In this document: piece after piece, positions 34,367 to 42,164 of the stretch
Layout: the number at the start of each line of letters is the position of its first letter
Position numbering within the stretch: position 1 is the first letter of the stretch
From: JADKAV01 sp037045455
GTDB taxonomy: Bacteria; Actinomycetota; Actinomycetes; S36-B12; UBA10799
DNA length: 64,000 bases
NCBI GenBank assembly: GCA_037045455.1
Contig: JBAOIN010000009.1
Coordinates: forward strand, 124,001 to 188,000
Direction of reading: 5' to 3'
Notes under the pieces: generated by a model
Seen by the model: only the letters and a program-made list of their open reading frames with translations
Databases searched by the model: none
Told to the model about the DNA's origin: nothing
Made by a program: the position numbers and the translations under genes

Positions 34367-35599
34367 ATGATCGACCTCGGAAGCGCCAAAGGCCTCACTT
34401 GTCGCGAGTGCGGCGCCAGTTACGACCTCGGTGCGGCGTACGCCTGCATGGAGTGCTTCGGACCGCTGGAAGTTGCCTACGAGTTCCCGGCGCTCACTAG
34501 GGCTGACATCGAAGCCGGCCCCACATCCTTGTGGCGGTACTCGGCGTTGTTGCCCGTACGGCCCACTGCCGCCAGTGAACCGAACCTGGCGCCGGGCTGG
34601 ACCCGGCTGCACCGCGCCGACAACCTCGCCGCCGAGCTGGGCATGCGTACGTTGTGGGTCAAGGACGACTCCGGCAATCCGACGCACTCGTTCAAGGACC
34701 GCGTGGTTGCTGTGGCGCAATCCGCTGCGCGTGCCCTGGGCCTGACTACCTTGGCGTGCGCTTCTACTGGCAACCTGGCCCATGCTGTGGCTGCGGCCGC
34801 CGCCCGTGGCGGACAGGGTTCGGTGGTAGTGATCCCGCACGACCTGGAGGCGGGGAAGACCATCACGACGGCGACCTACGGCGGCATCCTGCTCGCGGTC
34901 GAAGGCAACTACGACGACGTCAACCGCCTGTGTTCGGAGATCATCGGCGAGGACTTCGCCCAGGACTGGGGTTTCGTCAACGTCAACATCCGCCCCTACT
35001 ACGCCGAAGGCTCGAAGTCGATGGGCTTCGAGATCGCCGAGCAGTTGGGCTGGCGCACGCCCGGCCAGGTGGTGGCCCCGATCGCATCGGGCTCGTTGCT
35101 CACGAAGGTAGACAAGGCCTGGCGGGAACTCGCGGCACTGGGCCTGATCGACGAGGCGCCGTACCGGGTCTTCGGCGCGCAGGCGCAGGGGTGTTCGCCG
35201 GTGGCGCAGGCCTTCGATGCCGGCTGGGACGTTGTGAAACCCGTCAAGCCGAGCACGATCGCCAAGTCGCTGGCCATCGGCAACCCGGCCGACGGCCCAT
35301 ACGCGCTGGACGTTGTGCGGCGCACCGGCGGCAGCATCGCAGCGGTCTCCGATGAGGACGTGGTGGACGGGATTCGCCTGCTGGCCCGCACCGAAGGGAT
35401 CTTCGCGGAGACCGCCGGCGGCGTTGTCGTGGCGACTTTGCGGCATCTGCTCAAGGAGGGCCTGCTCGATCCGGAGGCCGAGACCGTCATCCTCAACACC
35501 GGCGAGGGCCTCAAAACCCTCGACGCGGTCATGGACTTCGCCCGTCCGTCAGCCACCATTTCACCCGATGTCGATGCGGTACGGGCACACGTCTGCTGA
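34367..35599 (+). CDS. thrC: Threonine synthase
   Basis: This PLP enzyme converts O-phosphohomoserine to threonine. An N-terminal zinc-ribbon-like part (CRECG...CMECFG) precedes the fold type II domain. The PLP lysine lies in THSFKDRVV; further motifs are ASTGNLAHAVAAAAAR, the phosphate loop region and IASGSLLTKV. ATG 34367 (MIDLGSAKG) is chosen over ATG 34355 because the latter lies inside riboswitch helix P1 and GGGAAAG precedes 34367. The riboswitch links threonine formation to S-adenosylmethionine, since phosphohomoserine is shared with methionine synthesis. Confidence 0.93.
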   Translation: MIDLGSAKGLTCRECGASYDLGAAYACMECFGPLEVAYEFPALTRADIEAGPTSLWRYSALLPVRPTAASEPNLAPGWTRLHRADNLAAELGMRTLWVKDDSGNPTHSFKDRVVAVAQSAARALGLTTLACASTGNLAHAVAAAAARGGQGSVVVIPHDLEAGKTITTATYGGILLAVEGNYDDVNRLCSEIIGEDFAQDWGFVNVNIRPYYAEGSKSMGFEIAEQLGWRTPGQVVAPIASGSLLTKVDKAWRELAALGLIDEAPYRVFGAQAQGCSPVAQAFDAGWDVVKPVKPSTIAKSLAIGNPADGPYALDVVRRTGGSIAAVSDEDVVDGIRLLARTEGIFAETAGGVVVATLRHLLKEGLLDPEAETVILNTGEGLKTLDAVMDFARPSATISPDVDAVRAHVC

Positions 35600-35718
35600 T
35601 CTCTTCGGTGGGTCGCGGCGGTTGTCGCGGGCTAGGCGTGCTTAACTGGACATGGCCACATCGTGGTCCCGCGCTGCCACCGGCAACGCGGTCGTTACAT
35701 AGCAAGGACAGCACTTAC

Positions 35719-35931
35719 ATGAGCAGTGTCAGCGGAACCGTGAAGTGGTTCAACGCCGAGAAGGGCTACGGCTTCCTCTCCCTGGACGACCAGGAGGGTG
35801 ACGTCTTCGTCCACTGGAGCGCCATCCAGACCGACGGTTACAAGTCGCTCCAGGAAGGCCAGCGAGTCGAGTTCAACATCGTGCAGGGACCGAAGGGTGC
35901 GCAGGCGGACACCGTCGTGCCGCTGACCTGA
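35719..35931 (+). CDS. cspA: Cold-shock-domain protein
   Basis: This 70-aa single cold-shock domain has the RNA-binding motifs GTVKWFNAEKGYGFL (RNP1) and DVFVHWSAI (RNP2). It binds single-stranded RNA/DNA and acts as an RNA chaperone. A ~119-nt stretch separates it from thrC and likely holds its own promoter and leader. A tandem pair of terminator hairpins follows. Confidence 0.95.
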   Translation: MSSVSGTVKWFNAEKGYGFLSLDDQEGDVFVHWSAIQTDGYKSLQEGQRVEFNIVQGPKGAQADTVVPLT

Positions 35932-35947
35932 GGACTTCACGCTTGGC

Positions 35948-35977
35948 AAAGGGGCCGGACGAAAGTCCGGCCCCTTT
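35948..35977 (+). terminator. Terminator after cspA (perfect hairpin, GAAA loop)
   Basis: AAAGGGGCCGGAC (35948-35960), loop GAAA, GTCCGGCCCCTTT (35965-35977): a perfect 13-bp stem with a GNRA tetraloop and a short T run. It starts 16 bp after the cspA stop. Confidence 0.92.
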
Positions 35978-36006
35978 CGCATGCGCCCGCGGGGCTGCCC
36001 GGTGCT

Positions 36007-36028
36007 GGCCGGACGTCAAAGTCCGGCC
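36007..36028 (+). terminator. Second, partly duplicated terminator hairpin
   Basis: GGCCGGAC (36007-36014) pairs with GTCCGGCC (36021-36028) around GTCAAA. The descending arm and the bases after it (AAAGTCCGGCCCCTTTCGCATGC) repeat 35962-35984 almost exactly, so this is a duplication of the first terminator. Confidence 0.75.
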
Positions 36029-36060
36029 CCTTTCGCATGCCCGGCCGGCGGCCCCCGGCA

Positions 36061-36105
36061 TTTCGGTGTCTGACGTGCCATCTAAGCGCAAGTTAGACAC
36101 CGAAA
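36061..36105. repeat. 11-bp perfect inverted repeat upstream of the DUF2516 gene
   Basis: TTTCGGTGTCT (36061-36071) and AGACACCGAAA (36095-36105) are exact complements with a 23-nt loop. It lies 38 bp before the GTG of the DUF2516 gene. It could be an operator or a leader hairpin; no second copy is visible. Confidence 0.65.
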
Positions 36106-36142
36106 CCGCTGGCAAGGTGGGTTTCGAACTATCCTTAGAAGC

Positions 36143-36409
36143 GTGATTCAACTCGTGACCTGGGCCCTGAACATCACCTTCCTGGCCGTGGCCGCCTTCG
36201 CCCTCATCGACGTCTTGCGTCGCCCCGCCGCCGCCTTCCCGGCCGTCGAGCGGCAGACCAAGGTCGCGTGGGCACTGTTCACCGGCATCTCGGGGGCCAT
36301 CATCCTGCTGTTCGGCGCCGTCAACTTCCTGGGCATCATCGGCGTCATCGTCACGATGTTCTACTTCGTCGACGTCCGGCCGAAGGTCCGCGAGATCACG
36401 GGCAGGTGA
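36143..36409 (+). CDS. DUF2516-family membrane protein
   Basis: This 88-aa protein has two or three hydrophobic segments (LVTWALNITFLAVAAFALID, WALFTGISGAIILLFGAVNFLGIIGVIVTMFYFVDVRPK). It matches DUF2516, the family of mycobacterial Rv0476. In mycobacteria it lies beside hbhA and an HTH regulator; here those genes are 1 kb away on the other strand. GTG start. Confidence 0.9.
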   Translation: MIQLVTWALNITFLAVAAFALIDVLRRPAAAFPAVERQTKVAWALFTGISGAIILLFGAVNFLGIIGVIVTMFYFVDVRPKVREITGR

Positions 36410-37173
36410 CCCGCCCGGTCGGCACCCCGACCCGCGGCACCACCGGCAGCAACCGGCTGCGCCGCTTCGACCGCTGGATCGCGCATCTGGCCGGCCGCCA
36501 GTTGCGCCACGGCAGCCCGCTGGTCGTGGATCTGGGATTCGGTGCTGATCCGACCACGACGCTGGAATGGCAGCGAGCCCTGCATTCCCTCAATCCCGGC
36601 ATCCGTGTGGTCGGTGTCGAGATCGACCAGGAGCGGGTGGCCCGCGCCAGGGGTGTCATTGAGGCGGTGCGTGGTGGCTTCGAGATTCCCACAGAGCAAC
36701 GGCCACTTGTCATCCGCGCGGCCAACGTGCTGCGGCAATACGACCACTCGGAGGTCACGGCAGCGTGGGCGTTGATGCGCAGCCGGCTGGCGCCGGAGGG
36801 CTGGCTGATCGAAGGCACCTGCGACGAGCAGGGGCGGTTGACCTCCATGGTGAGCCTGAACCCGCACGGTCCGCAGTGGTTCACGGTCTCCTGCCGCCTT
36901 GCTGGTCTTGACTACCCGTCGCAAATTGCGGCGCGACTTCCGAAGGCCTTGATTCATGACAACATCCCCGGCACCGCCATTCACGCGCTACTTGCGGACA
37001 TGGACCGGGAATGGGAACGCGCGCCACGGTTCGGTGCTCGGCAGCGCTGGATCGCGATGGCCGGGGCGCTCGCCCAACGCTGGGAGGTCCGGGACGGGCC
37101 GGGCCGCTGGCGGCTCGGTGAATTCACGGTGCCGTGGGAGAAGGTTAGCGACAGCACGAAGCCCCCGAGGTGA
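36406..37173 (+). CDS. Class I SAM-dependent methyltransferase
   Basis: The GTG start overlaps the DUF2516 stop (GTGA). The 255-aa protein has motif I VVDLGFGADPTTTLEW, an acidic strand end VVGVEIDQERVARA, and RAANVLRQYDHSEV. The substrate is unknown. The gene separates DUF2516 from the HBHA-like gene, an insertion relative to the mycobacterial order. Confidence 0.82.
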   Translation: MTRPVGTPTRGTTGSNRLRRFDRWIAHLAGRQLRHGSPLVVDLGFGADPTTTLEWQRALHSLNPGIRVVGVEIDQERVARARGVIEAVRGGFEIPTEQRPLVIRAANVLRQYDHSEVTAAWALMRSRLAPEGWLIEGTCDEQGRLTSMVSLNPHGPQWFTVSCRLAGLDYPSQIAARLPKALIHDNIPGTAIHALLADMDREWERAPRFGARQRWIAMAGALAQRWEVRDGPGRWRLGEFTVPWEKVSDSTKPPR

Positions 37174-37190
37174 TCCCCAGGGGCTTCGTG
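37155..37190. terminator. Bidirectional terminator hairpin
   Basis: CACGAAGCCCC (37155-37165) pairs with GGGGCTTCGTG (37180-37190). The stem begins inside the last codons of the methyltransferase gene and can serve the convergent HBHA-like gene too. Confidence 0.85.
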
Positions 37191-37202
37191 TGTGTTCGGC
37201 AA

Positions 37203-37728
37203 TTACCGACCGATGGTGGCGCGCACCCGGTCGACGGCGTCCTCAGCGCGCTTGCGCAGGTCCGCACGACGGTCGGTGGCCCGCTCGCGCAGGTCGGCGA
37301 CCAGGGTCTCGAACCGGTCAGTCACCTCGTCGAACTTCGGCAGCTCGACCTTGGGCAGGTCGAACGGAAGCTCGAACTTCGGCAGCTCGAACGGCAGCAG
37401 CTCGAGGAACTGCTTGCGAGCCTCGACAGCGCGGTCGACGACCGGCTCCACGCGCTCGGCAGCCGCGGTCATCGCCGGCTCGATGGCCTCGTTGACCTGG
37501 TGCACCAGCGGCATGACAGCCTCGGTGGCCCGGTCGATGACCGGGTGCTTCGGCTCGTGCTTCACAACCGGCTTCACCGCGGCGGTGGCAGCAGTCGTCG
37601 TCTTCTTGACGGTCGCAGCGGCCTTGGCCGGGGCCTTCTTCCGCCGGGGCCTTCTTGGCGGCGGTCTTCTTGACCGGAGCCTTCTTCGCCGGGGCCTTCT
37701 TGGCCGGCGTGCTTGCAGTAGTAGCCAT
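37203..37728 (-). pseudogene. HBHA/histone-H1-like protein with Lys-rich N terminus, frameshifted
   Basis: Joined, this is a protein of ~174 aa. Its first 50 residues (MATTASTPAKKAPAKKAP...) are Lys/Ala/Pro repeats like those of histone H1 and the HBHA tail. A coiled, helical C-terminal part follows (PVVDRAVEARKQFLELLPFE, VADLRERATDRRADLRKRAE). The break is an extra G in GGCGGAAG (plus strand CC at 37641-37642); removing it restores PAKKAPAKAAATVKK. In mycobacterial HBHA the Lys-rich part is at the C terminus, so the order is reversed here. The position next to the HTH and DUF2516 genes supports an HBHA relationship. Confidence 0.78.
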
Positions 37729-37742
37729 GATCTGTCCTTTCC

Positions 37743-38111
37743 TCAGGATGCGGCGGGTTCGTCGGTCGAGGGCCCACCACGGCGCGCGGCATTCTCGGTT
37801 TGGAACGCCGCATAGATCTCCAACAGCGATTTACGCTGACGGTCGGTCAGCGTCTGGTCGTTGGCCAGAGCCTCTGTCACCCCGGCGTCCCCGAGCCGCG
37901 GCTCGAGGATTCCCGCCCTGATGTACAGCGACTCGGCGGAGATCTCCAGTGCCTTCGCAATCTGCGCCAGGATCTCGGCGCTGGGCTTGCGAAGGCCCCG
38001 TTCGACCTGGCTCAAGTACGGGTTGGACACGTCTGCGGCTTTGGCCAGCTGGCGCAACGACAGTTGCGCAGCGGCGCGCTGCTCGCGGATGTATTCACCC
38101 ACACTCGCCAT
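37743..38111 (-). CDS. Xre-type HTH transcriptional regulator (Rv0474-like)
   Basis: This 122-aa protein has an N-terminal Xre helix-turn-helix (LSLRQLAKAADVSNPYLSQVERGLRKPSAEIL, ~16-47). Its helical C-terminal part contains ALEISAESLYIRAG and LTDRQRKSLLEIYAAF. It lies 14 bp upstream of the HBHA-like gene on the same strand, as Rv0474 does before hbhA. A perfect palindrome 37-52 bp upstream of its start is a probable autoregulatory operator. ATG 38111 is chosen over an upstream ATG because the latter would span that palindrome. Confidence 0.88.
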   Translation of the reverse strand: MASVGEYIREQRAAAQLSLRQLAKAADVSNPYLSQVERGLRKPSAEILAQIAKALEISAESLYIRAGILEPRLGDAGVTEALANDQTLTDRQRKSLLEIYAAFQTENAARRGGPSTDEPAAS

Positions 38112-38147
38112 GTCGATCCGAGCCACGTGTCTATGGTCACCCCAAGC

Positions 38148-38163
38148 GCTTGCAATTGCAAGC
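38148..38163. promoter_or_regulatory. Probable operator palindrome of the HTH regulator
   Basis: GCTTGCAATTGCAAGC is a perfect 16-bp palindrome in the intergenic region, 37 bp upstream of the regulator start. A related half site (GCAAGCGC, 38169-38176) follows, giving a spaced repeat of GCAAGC. The position fits promoter-overlapping autoregulation. Binding is inferred. Confidence 0.6.
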
Positions 38164-38198
38164 ACTCAGCAAGCGCGATTCGCACTTTGCGGTGTAGA

Positions 38199-39137
38199 TC
38201 ACATAACGGACCGCAGGCAGCCCACGGGTCTGCCCCCACCCAGAACAGGGTTGTGCAGGTGCTCATCCACGATCGCCGCGCTCACACCCAGTTCCCGCAG
38301 AATCGAAGCGGCCGCCACGGGCCTGGCCCGGTCGGCGCCGTCGGCGATCTTCAACGCGATGCCGAACCTGCTGCCCTCCACCTCGAGCACCATCGCCTGC
38401 ACAGCTTCAGCGCCGTCTTTGGCGAGCAGACCGGGTACTCCGCGCATCAGGTGCGACACGTCCCGCGTGGTGCCACCGATGTGGTCCGGATAGCTGCTCA
38501 TTGCGTACCCGACCAGTGGGCAACGCTGTGGCAGTGCGACAAACGCGCGGGCCAGCGCCACCAGCGGCAGCGCCCACAGCGGCGCCCCGCAGCCGTCGGT
38601 GCTGGAGTGCGCGACAGCAGTTCCGGCCAGATCCTCGATCACCGCACGGATCCGGCGCTGCAGCGGGTGCTGGGGGTCCAGGTAGTCCCGCACGGACCAG
38701 TCGCGCTGCACGCAAGTGCGCAGCATCGCCGCGTGCTTGCCCGAACAGTTCATGGCGACCCGCGCGGGCACCGAACCCGCCGCCAGGTACTGCGCGTGGG
38801 CTTCGGCCCCGTAAGGCAGGTCAGGAGGGCACTGCAAATCGGTCTCGGCGAGCCCGCCGGCAGCCAAGACCGCCCGTACCCCCTCCAGGTGGAAGGGTTC
38901 ACCCGAATGCGAGGCACAGGCCAGGGCCAGGTCCGAACCGGTCAGCGCCAGCCCGGCCTCGACCATGCCTACCGCTTGCAACGGTTTCACCGCCGAACGG
39001 GGATAGATGACGGTGCCGGGCTCGCCCCAGGCGCGGATCACGGCACCCGAGGCGTCCACCACGACGGCGTGGCCGCGGTGCACCGACTCCACCAACCCGG
39101 AACGCTCGACCTCGACGAGGACGGGCGGTGCGGTCAC
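38199..39137 (-). CDS. L-asparaginase II family protein
   Basis: This 312-aa protein belongs to the rhizobial-type asparaginase II family: EVERSGLVESVHRGHAVVVD, GTVIYPRSAVKPLQAVGMVEAG, ALACASHSGEPFH, NCSGKHAAML and SSTDGCGAPLWALPL. It should hydrolyse asparagine to aspartate and ammonia. Its start overlaps the stop of the RsiG-like gene, indicating coupling. Confidence 0.9.
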   Translation of the reverse strand: MTAPPVLVEVERSGLVESVHRGHAVVVDASGAVIRAWGEPGTVIYPRSAVKPLQAVGMVEAGLALTGSDLALACASHSGEPFHLEGVRAVLAAGGLAETDLQCPPDLPYGAEAHAQYLAAGSVPARVAMNCSGKHAAMLRTCVQRDWSVRDYLDPQHPLQRRIRAVIEDLAGTAVAHSSTDGCGAPLWALPLVALARAFVALPQRCPLVGYAMSSYPDHIGGTTRDVSHLMRGVPGLLAKDGAEAVQAMVLEVEGSRFGIALKIADGADRARPVAAASILRELGVSAAIVDEHLHNPVLGGGRPVGCLRSVM

Positions 39138-39661
39138 TGCTGCAACGTCTCGGTGTCGACCCCGTCAGCCTTCAAGCGGGCGGCCAGTTCCTCAGCCAAC
39201 AAGTCCTGCACGTCGTGGACGCGCGAGCGGGTCTCGGATACTTCCTTCTCCATAGCGCGCAACTGCTCGAGCCGCTGGGTGCGCTGCTCATCGGTGAGCG
39301 CAGCCTGGTCATCGAGGCCCGCACGGTCGATCAGGCGTTCCACGGCCCGGCGGCCGCCCCCGGGTGACTCGATCACATCCACCGCGGCGTGGTACTGCCC
39401 GGGACCCATCTGGCCGGCCAACGACTGGATCAATGCCTGCAGATCCAGCTCGCCGTCGGCGGTGATCACACCTTCACCTTCGAGAATGTCGATGCGGCCG
39501 TGCAGCATGCGGCGCACGTAGGACAGCCAGGCCTCTTCCCGGTCGGCCTCCTCCCGCCGGCGCCGAAGTTCGGCCACGGGCAGTTCCGTCAGATCGGCCA
39601 CGTAAGAGGCGTCCAGGACCCGGTCCACGGCCCGCTTGCCGCCCGGTTGTGTGATCGGCAC
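39134..39661 (-). CDS. rsiG: RsiG-like anti-sigma factor with two c-di-GMP-type motifs
   Basis: RsiG of Streptomyces is an anti-sigma factor that binds c-di-GMP through two helical E(X)3S(X)2R(X)3Q(X)3D motifs to hold sigma WhiG. This 175-aa protein has the family core DLTELPVAELRRRREEADREE and two matching motifs. One is E43-S47-R50-H54-D58 and the other E138-S142-R145-H149-D153. In both, the Gln is replaced by His. The spacing is exact, so dinucleotide binding is plausible but unproven. No sigma factor gene is in the window. It is the first gene of a pair with the asparaginase. Confidence 0.8.
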   Translation of the reverse strand: MPITQPGGKRAVDRVLDASYVADLTELPVAELRRRREEADREEAWLSYVRRMLHGRIDILEGEGVITADGELDLQALIQSLAGQMGPGQYHAAVDVIESPGGGRRAVERLIDRAGLDDQAALTDEQRTQRLEQLRAMEKEVSETRSRVHDVQDLLAEELAARLKADGVDTETLQQ

Positions 39662-39764
39662 GCCCCCACTGTAGACGGCGCAAGCGCTTTTGCGCCCTGT
39701 CGCGCCGACCCGGCAAACGGGTTACCCCGCTCAGACGGCCACCTGAGCAACCGATCAATCCGGT

Positions 39765-40580
39765 ATGGAGATCGCTGCCGAACTGCGCGACCTGGCGGGT
39801 CGGGGCGCCAGCGGGTCGCTGGAGGCGGTCGACGGTGACGTCAGGGGAACGGTCTGGGTGCGAGAGGGGCGGATTGCCTCGGCAACCCTGTCGTCGCCGA
39901 CCTCAGCACTGGGGATGCGGCTGGTCAACGGCGGCAAATTGAGCCTGACGAACCTCGGGTCCGCGCTGGCGACCCAGCAGCAGTATCCGCAGATGCGCTT
40001 GGGCGACGTCCTCGTCCGCATGGGTCTGGTCACGCGGCAGGACGTGGAGGCCGTGGCCTGGGAGCAACTGTGTGACAACGTGGCGGGCATCCTGCGCATG
40101 ACGGATCCGGTCGTCACGTTCACCCCCGTCACCGCGTCGGCCGCCCCAGCGGCCGGACCGGCCGTCGCCGACGTCCTGGCTGCAGCCACCACTCGGCTGT
40201 CCCGCTGGCAGCAGATCGTGCGCTCGATCGGGGGTCCGGACACCGTCGCCTCCCTTTCCGACGCCACGTTCCCAACCCCGGACGTGACGCTGCGGCCCGA
40301 GGAGTGGGCCGTGTTGTGCCGGGTGGACGGCCGCCGCAGCCTGATGTCCATCGCCGATCAGGCAGGGTTCACCACGCTGGAGGCCGCGTCCATCGTTGAG
40401 AGCCTGGTAGCCGCAGGACTGGTGACGGTGCCCAAACCTGCCCAGCCCGTACCACCGGTGCTCGCAACCCCGGCGCCCGCGGCACCCACGTCAGCCGAAC
40501 CCGATCTGTTCGACGATCCCTCAGCACTGCTGCGGGAGCTGTCCGAGTTGGGCGGGGAGTCCCGGCGGCGAGTGCGCTGA
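39765..40580 (+). CDS. DUF4388-domain protein
   Basis: The N-terminal ~110 residues of this 271-aa protein match DUF4388 (PATAN) domains, which occur in signalling proteins: LRDLAGRGASGSLEAVDG, GTVWVREGRIASATL, RLGDVLVRMGLVTRQDVEAV. Residues ~175-235 look like a winged helix (LCRVDGRRSLMSIADQAGFTTLEAASIVESLVAAGLV). A Pro/Ala linker and an acidic tail follow. The function is unknown; a regulatory role is likely. Confidence 0.75.
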   Translation: MEIAAELRDLAGRGASGSLEAVDGDVRGTVWVREGRIASATLSSPTSALGMRLVNGGKLSLTNLGSALATQQQYPQMRLGDVLVRMGLVTRQDVEAVAWEQLCDNVAGILRMTDPVVTFTPVTASAAPAAGPAVADVLAAATTRLSRWQQIVRSIGGPDTVASLSDATFPTPDVTLRPEEWAVLCRVDGRRSLMSIADQAGFTTLEAASIVESLVAAGLVTVPKPAQPVPPVLATPAPAAPTSAEPDLFDDPSALLRELSELGGESRRRVR

Positions 40581-40625
40581 GCCCCGACCGGGTTCGCCGG
40601 CCTTCCCTCGCTACCCTGAGGGGCT

Positions 40626-41642
40626 ATGCGGCCACTGACGATCAGCGCGGATGCTGCGTCTGAGGATCTTCGTGACGCGCTGGTCGACCGGCTCGGCCTG
40701 ACACCTGCGGCAACCTCCGCGGACATCGTCATCGCCACCGGCCCCCCTTTGGAAGCGGCCAGTCACGTGATCGTGACCGGTCCGCTGACCGACGAGGTCG
40801 ACCAGTGGGATGCGGGCGTGCCTGCCCAGACCGTGGCCGGCGCGTTGTGGCTGGTTCCCGATCAGGATGATCCGAACTCGGCGGCACTCGCGTGGCTGTT
40901 GCTGCGGTTGCAGAGCCCGGCTACCCCTTTGAGCGACCTGACCGACAGCAACGATCGCGCCCTGCGCTGGTCGGTCGTGGCCGCCACCACCATCACCGGA
41001 TCACCCACCGAGCCGGCCGCCGTGGATGACAACGAGGTCGCGGCCTGGGTCGACGCACAGCCGGAAGTGCAGGAACTCGGCTCTGCGGTGGAGCGGTTGG
41101 GCGGGGAGACCGGCGACGCGGTGCTGACTTCGGTGCAGCGCTTCCGGGCTGCGTTGGAAGCTACCGGCGGCCAGCCCGGACCCGCGTTCGACGCCGCCGT
41201 GGCCGACCACTTGCGGGAGGTTCAGCGCTCAGGATTCGGCCGCTGGCGGGGGGCGAAGGCCCGGGCCGCGAGTGCCGCCGCCCTGCAGCAGACAGCGCGG
41301 GAGGCCGCCGGCGATCGAGTGCGGGAGCTGCTCACGCAACGAGCGGCCGAGGTTGCCGCGCAGGCTGGAGAGCAGGCGATGTCCGAACAGCAGGCCGCTC
41401 TGCACGGTGAACTCGGCAAGGCCTTGGACGCGCTCACGGTGCCGGTCCAGCCCGATTTCGGCAAGGTTCCCCGCTCGTGGGCTGACGCGGGAGTCCAGGC
41501 GCGCCGCTATGTGTTCGTCTCGCAGGAGGACGAGATCGACGTTGACGTCGACGCGACCATCCGGCCCTGCGAGCAACTTTCCCCAGGCACAGCGGTGTGC
41601 GCGCTGGTGCAATCCGGATTCAGCCTGCCCGCCCTGCGTTGA
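40626..41642 (+). CDS. Hypothetical protein, unrecognised
   Basis: This is a 338-aa protein with no family I can name. Residues 1-110 alternate strand and helix with several Asp/Thr turns. Residues ~150-285 are strongly helical and Ala/Gln/Glu-rich (AKARAASAAALQQTAREAAG, AAEVAAQAGEQAMSEQQAA), probably a coiled coil. The end is strand-rich (RRYVFVSQEDEIDVDVDATI). It has no signal peptide or membrane segment. It follows the DUF4388 gene by 45 bp on the same strand and may be co-expressed with it. Confidence 0.7.
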   Translation: MRPLTISADAASEDLRDALVDRLGLTPAATSADIVIATGPPLEAASHVIVTGPLTDEVDQWDAGVPAQTVAGALWLVPDQDDPNSAALAWLLLRLQSPATPLSDLTDSNDRALRWSVVAATTITGSPTEPAAVDDNEVAAWVDAQPEVQELGSAVERLGGETGDAVLTSVQRFRAALEATGGQPGPAFDAAVADHLREVQRSGFGRWRGAKARAASAAALQQTAREAAGDRVRELLTQRAAEVAAQAGEQAMSEQQAALHGELGKALDALTVPVQPDFGKVPRSWADAGVQARRYVFVSQEDEIDVDVDATIRPCEQLSPGTAVCALVQSGFSLPALR

Positions 41643-41699
41643 GCACGCATCGACCGCCCCCTGTGCCTAGTCTGGGCTGCACCGATGAAAGGGGGCCAT

Positions 41700-42164
41700 G
41701 TGGCCGGACTCGATGAACTCCTTCAGCAGATTCTCGGCGGCAGCACATCCGCGGGGGGCCTGGATATCTCCAAGTTGGCCGCACTGGTCGGCCCACTGCT
41801 GCAGCAGTTGCAGGCCGGCGGTGGCCTGCAGGACCTGCTGGGCAAACTGCAGCAAGCCGGCATGGGCGGGCAAGTCGACTCCTGGCTCGGTCAGGGCGCG
41901 AACGAGGCCGTGAACCCGCAGCAACTCGGGGAGGTGCTCGGCGCCGGGCAGGTCGACGAGCTGGCCCAGCAATCCGGGATGACACCGGCCGAGGTGCAGA
42001 ACGGGCTTTCGGAGATCCTGCCCGGACTGGTCAACCAGCTCAGCCCCTCGGGCTCCCTGCCGACCAACCCGCAGGACCTCAGCTCGATGCTCAACCAGAT
42101 CCCCGGCGGCGATTCGCTCTCCGGCATGCTGGGCGGGCTGCTCGGCGGCGGCCAACAGCGGTAG
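41700..42164 (+). CDS. YidB-like protein (DUF937)
   Basis: This 154-aa protein starts at GTG 41700 (AGLDELLQQILGG) with AAAGGGGG five bases upstream. An in-frame ATG at 41685 lies before that ribosome-binding site and is less likely. Gly/Leu/Gln-rich helices contain the family pattern GQVDSWLGQGANEAVNPQQL and QSGMTPAEVQNGLSEILPGLVNQLSP. The function of the family is unknown. Confidence 0.85.
   Translation: MAGLDELLQQILGGSTSAGGLDISKLAALVGPLLQQLQAGGGLQDLLGKLQQAGMGGQVDSWLGQGANEAVNPQQLGEVLGAGQVDELAQQSGMTPAEVQNGLSEILPGLVNQLSPSGSLPTNPQDLSSMLNQIPGGDSLSGMLGGLLGGGQQR

Noticed and set aside
37800..39521. Long plus-strand open frame (573 aa) across the HTH, asparaginase and RsiG-like genes
   Set aside because: It crosses three well-supported minus-strand genes and the operator palindrome, and its composition is typical of antisense shadow.
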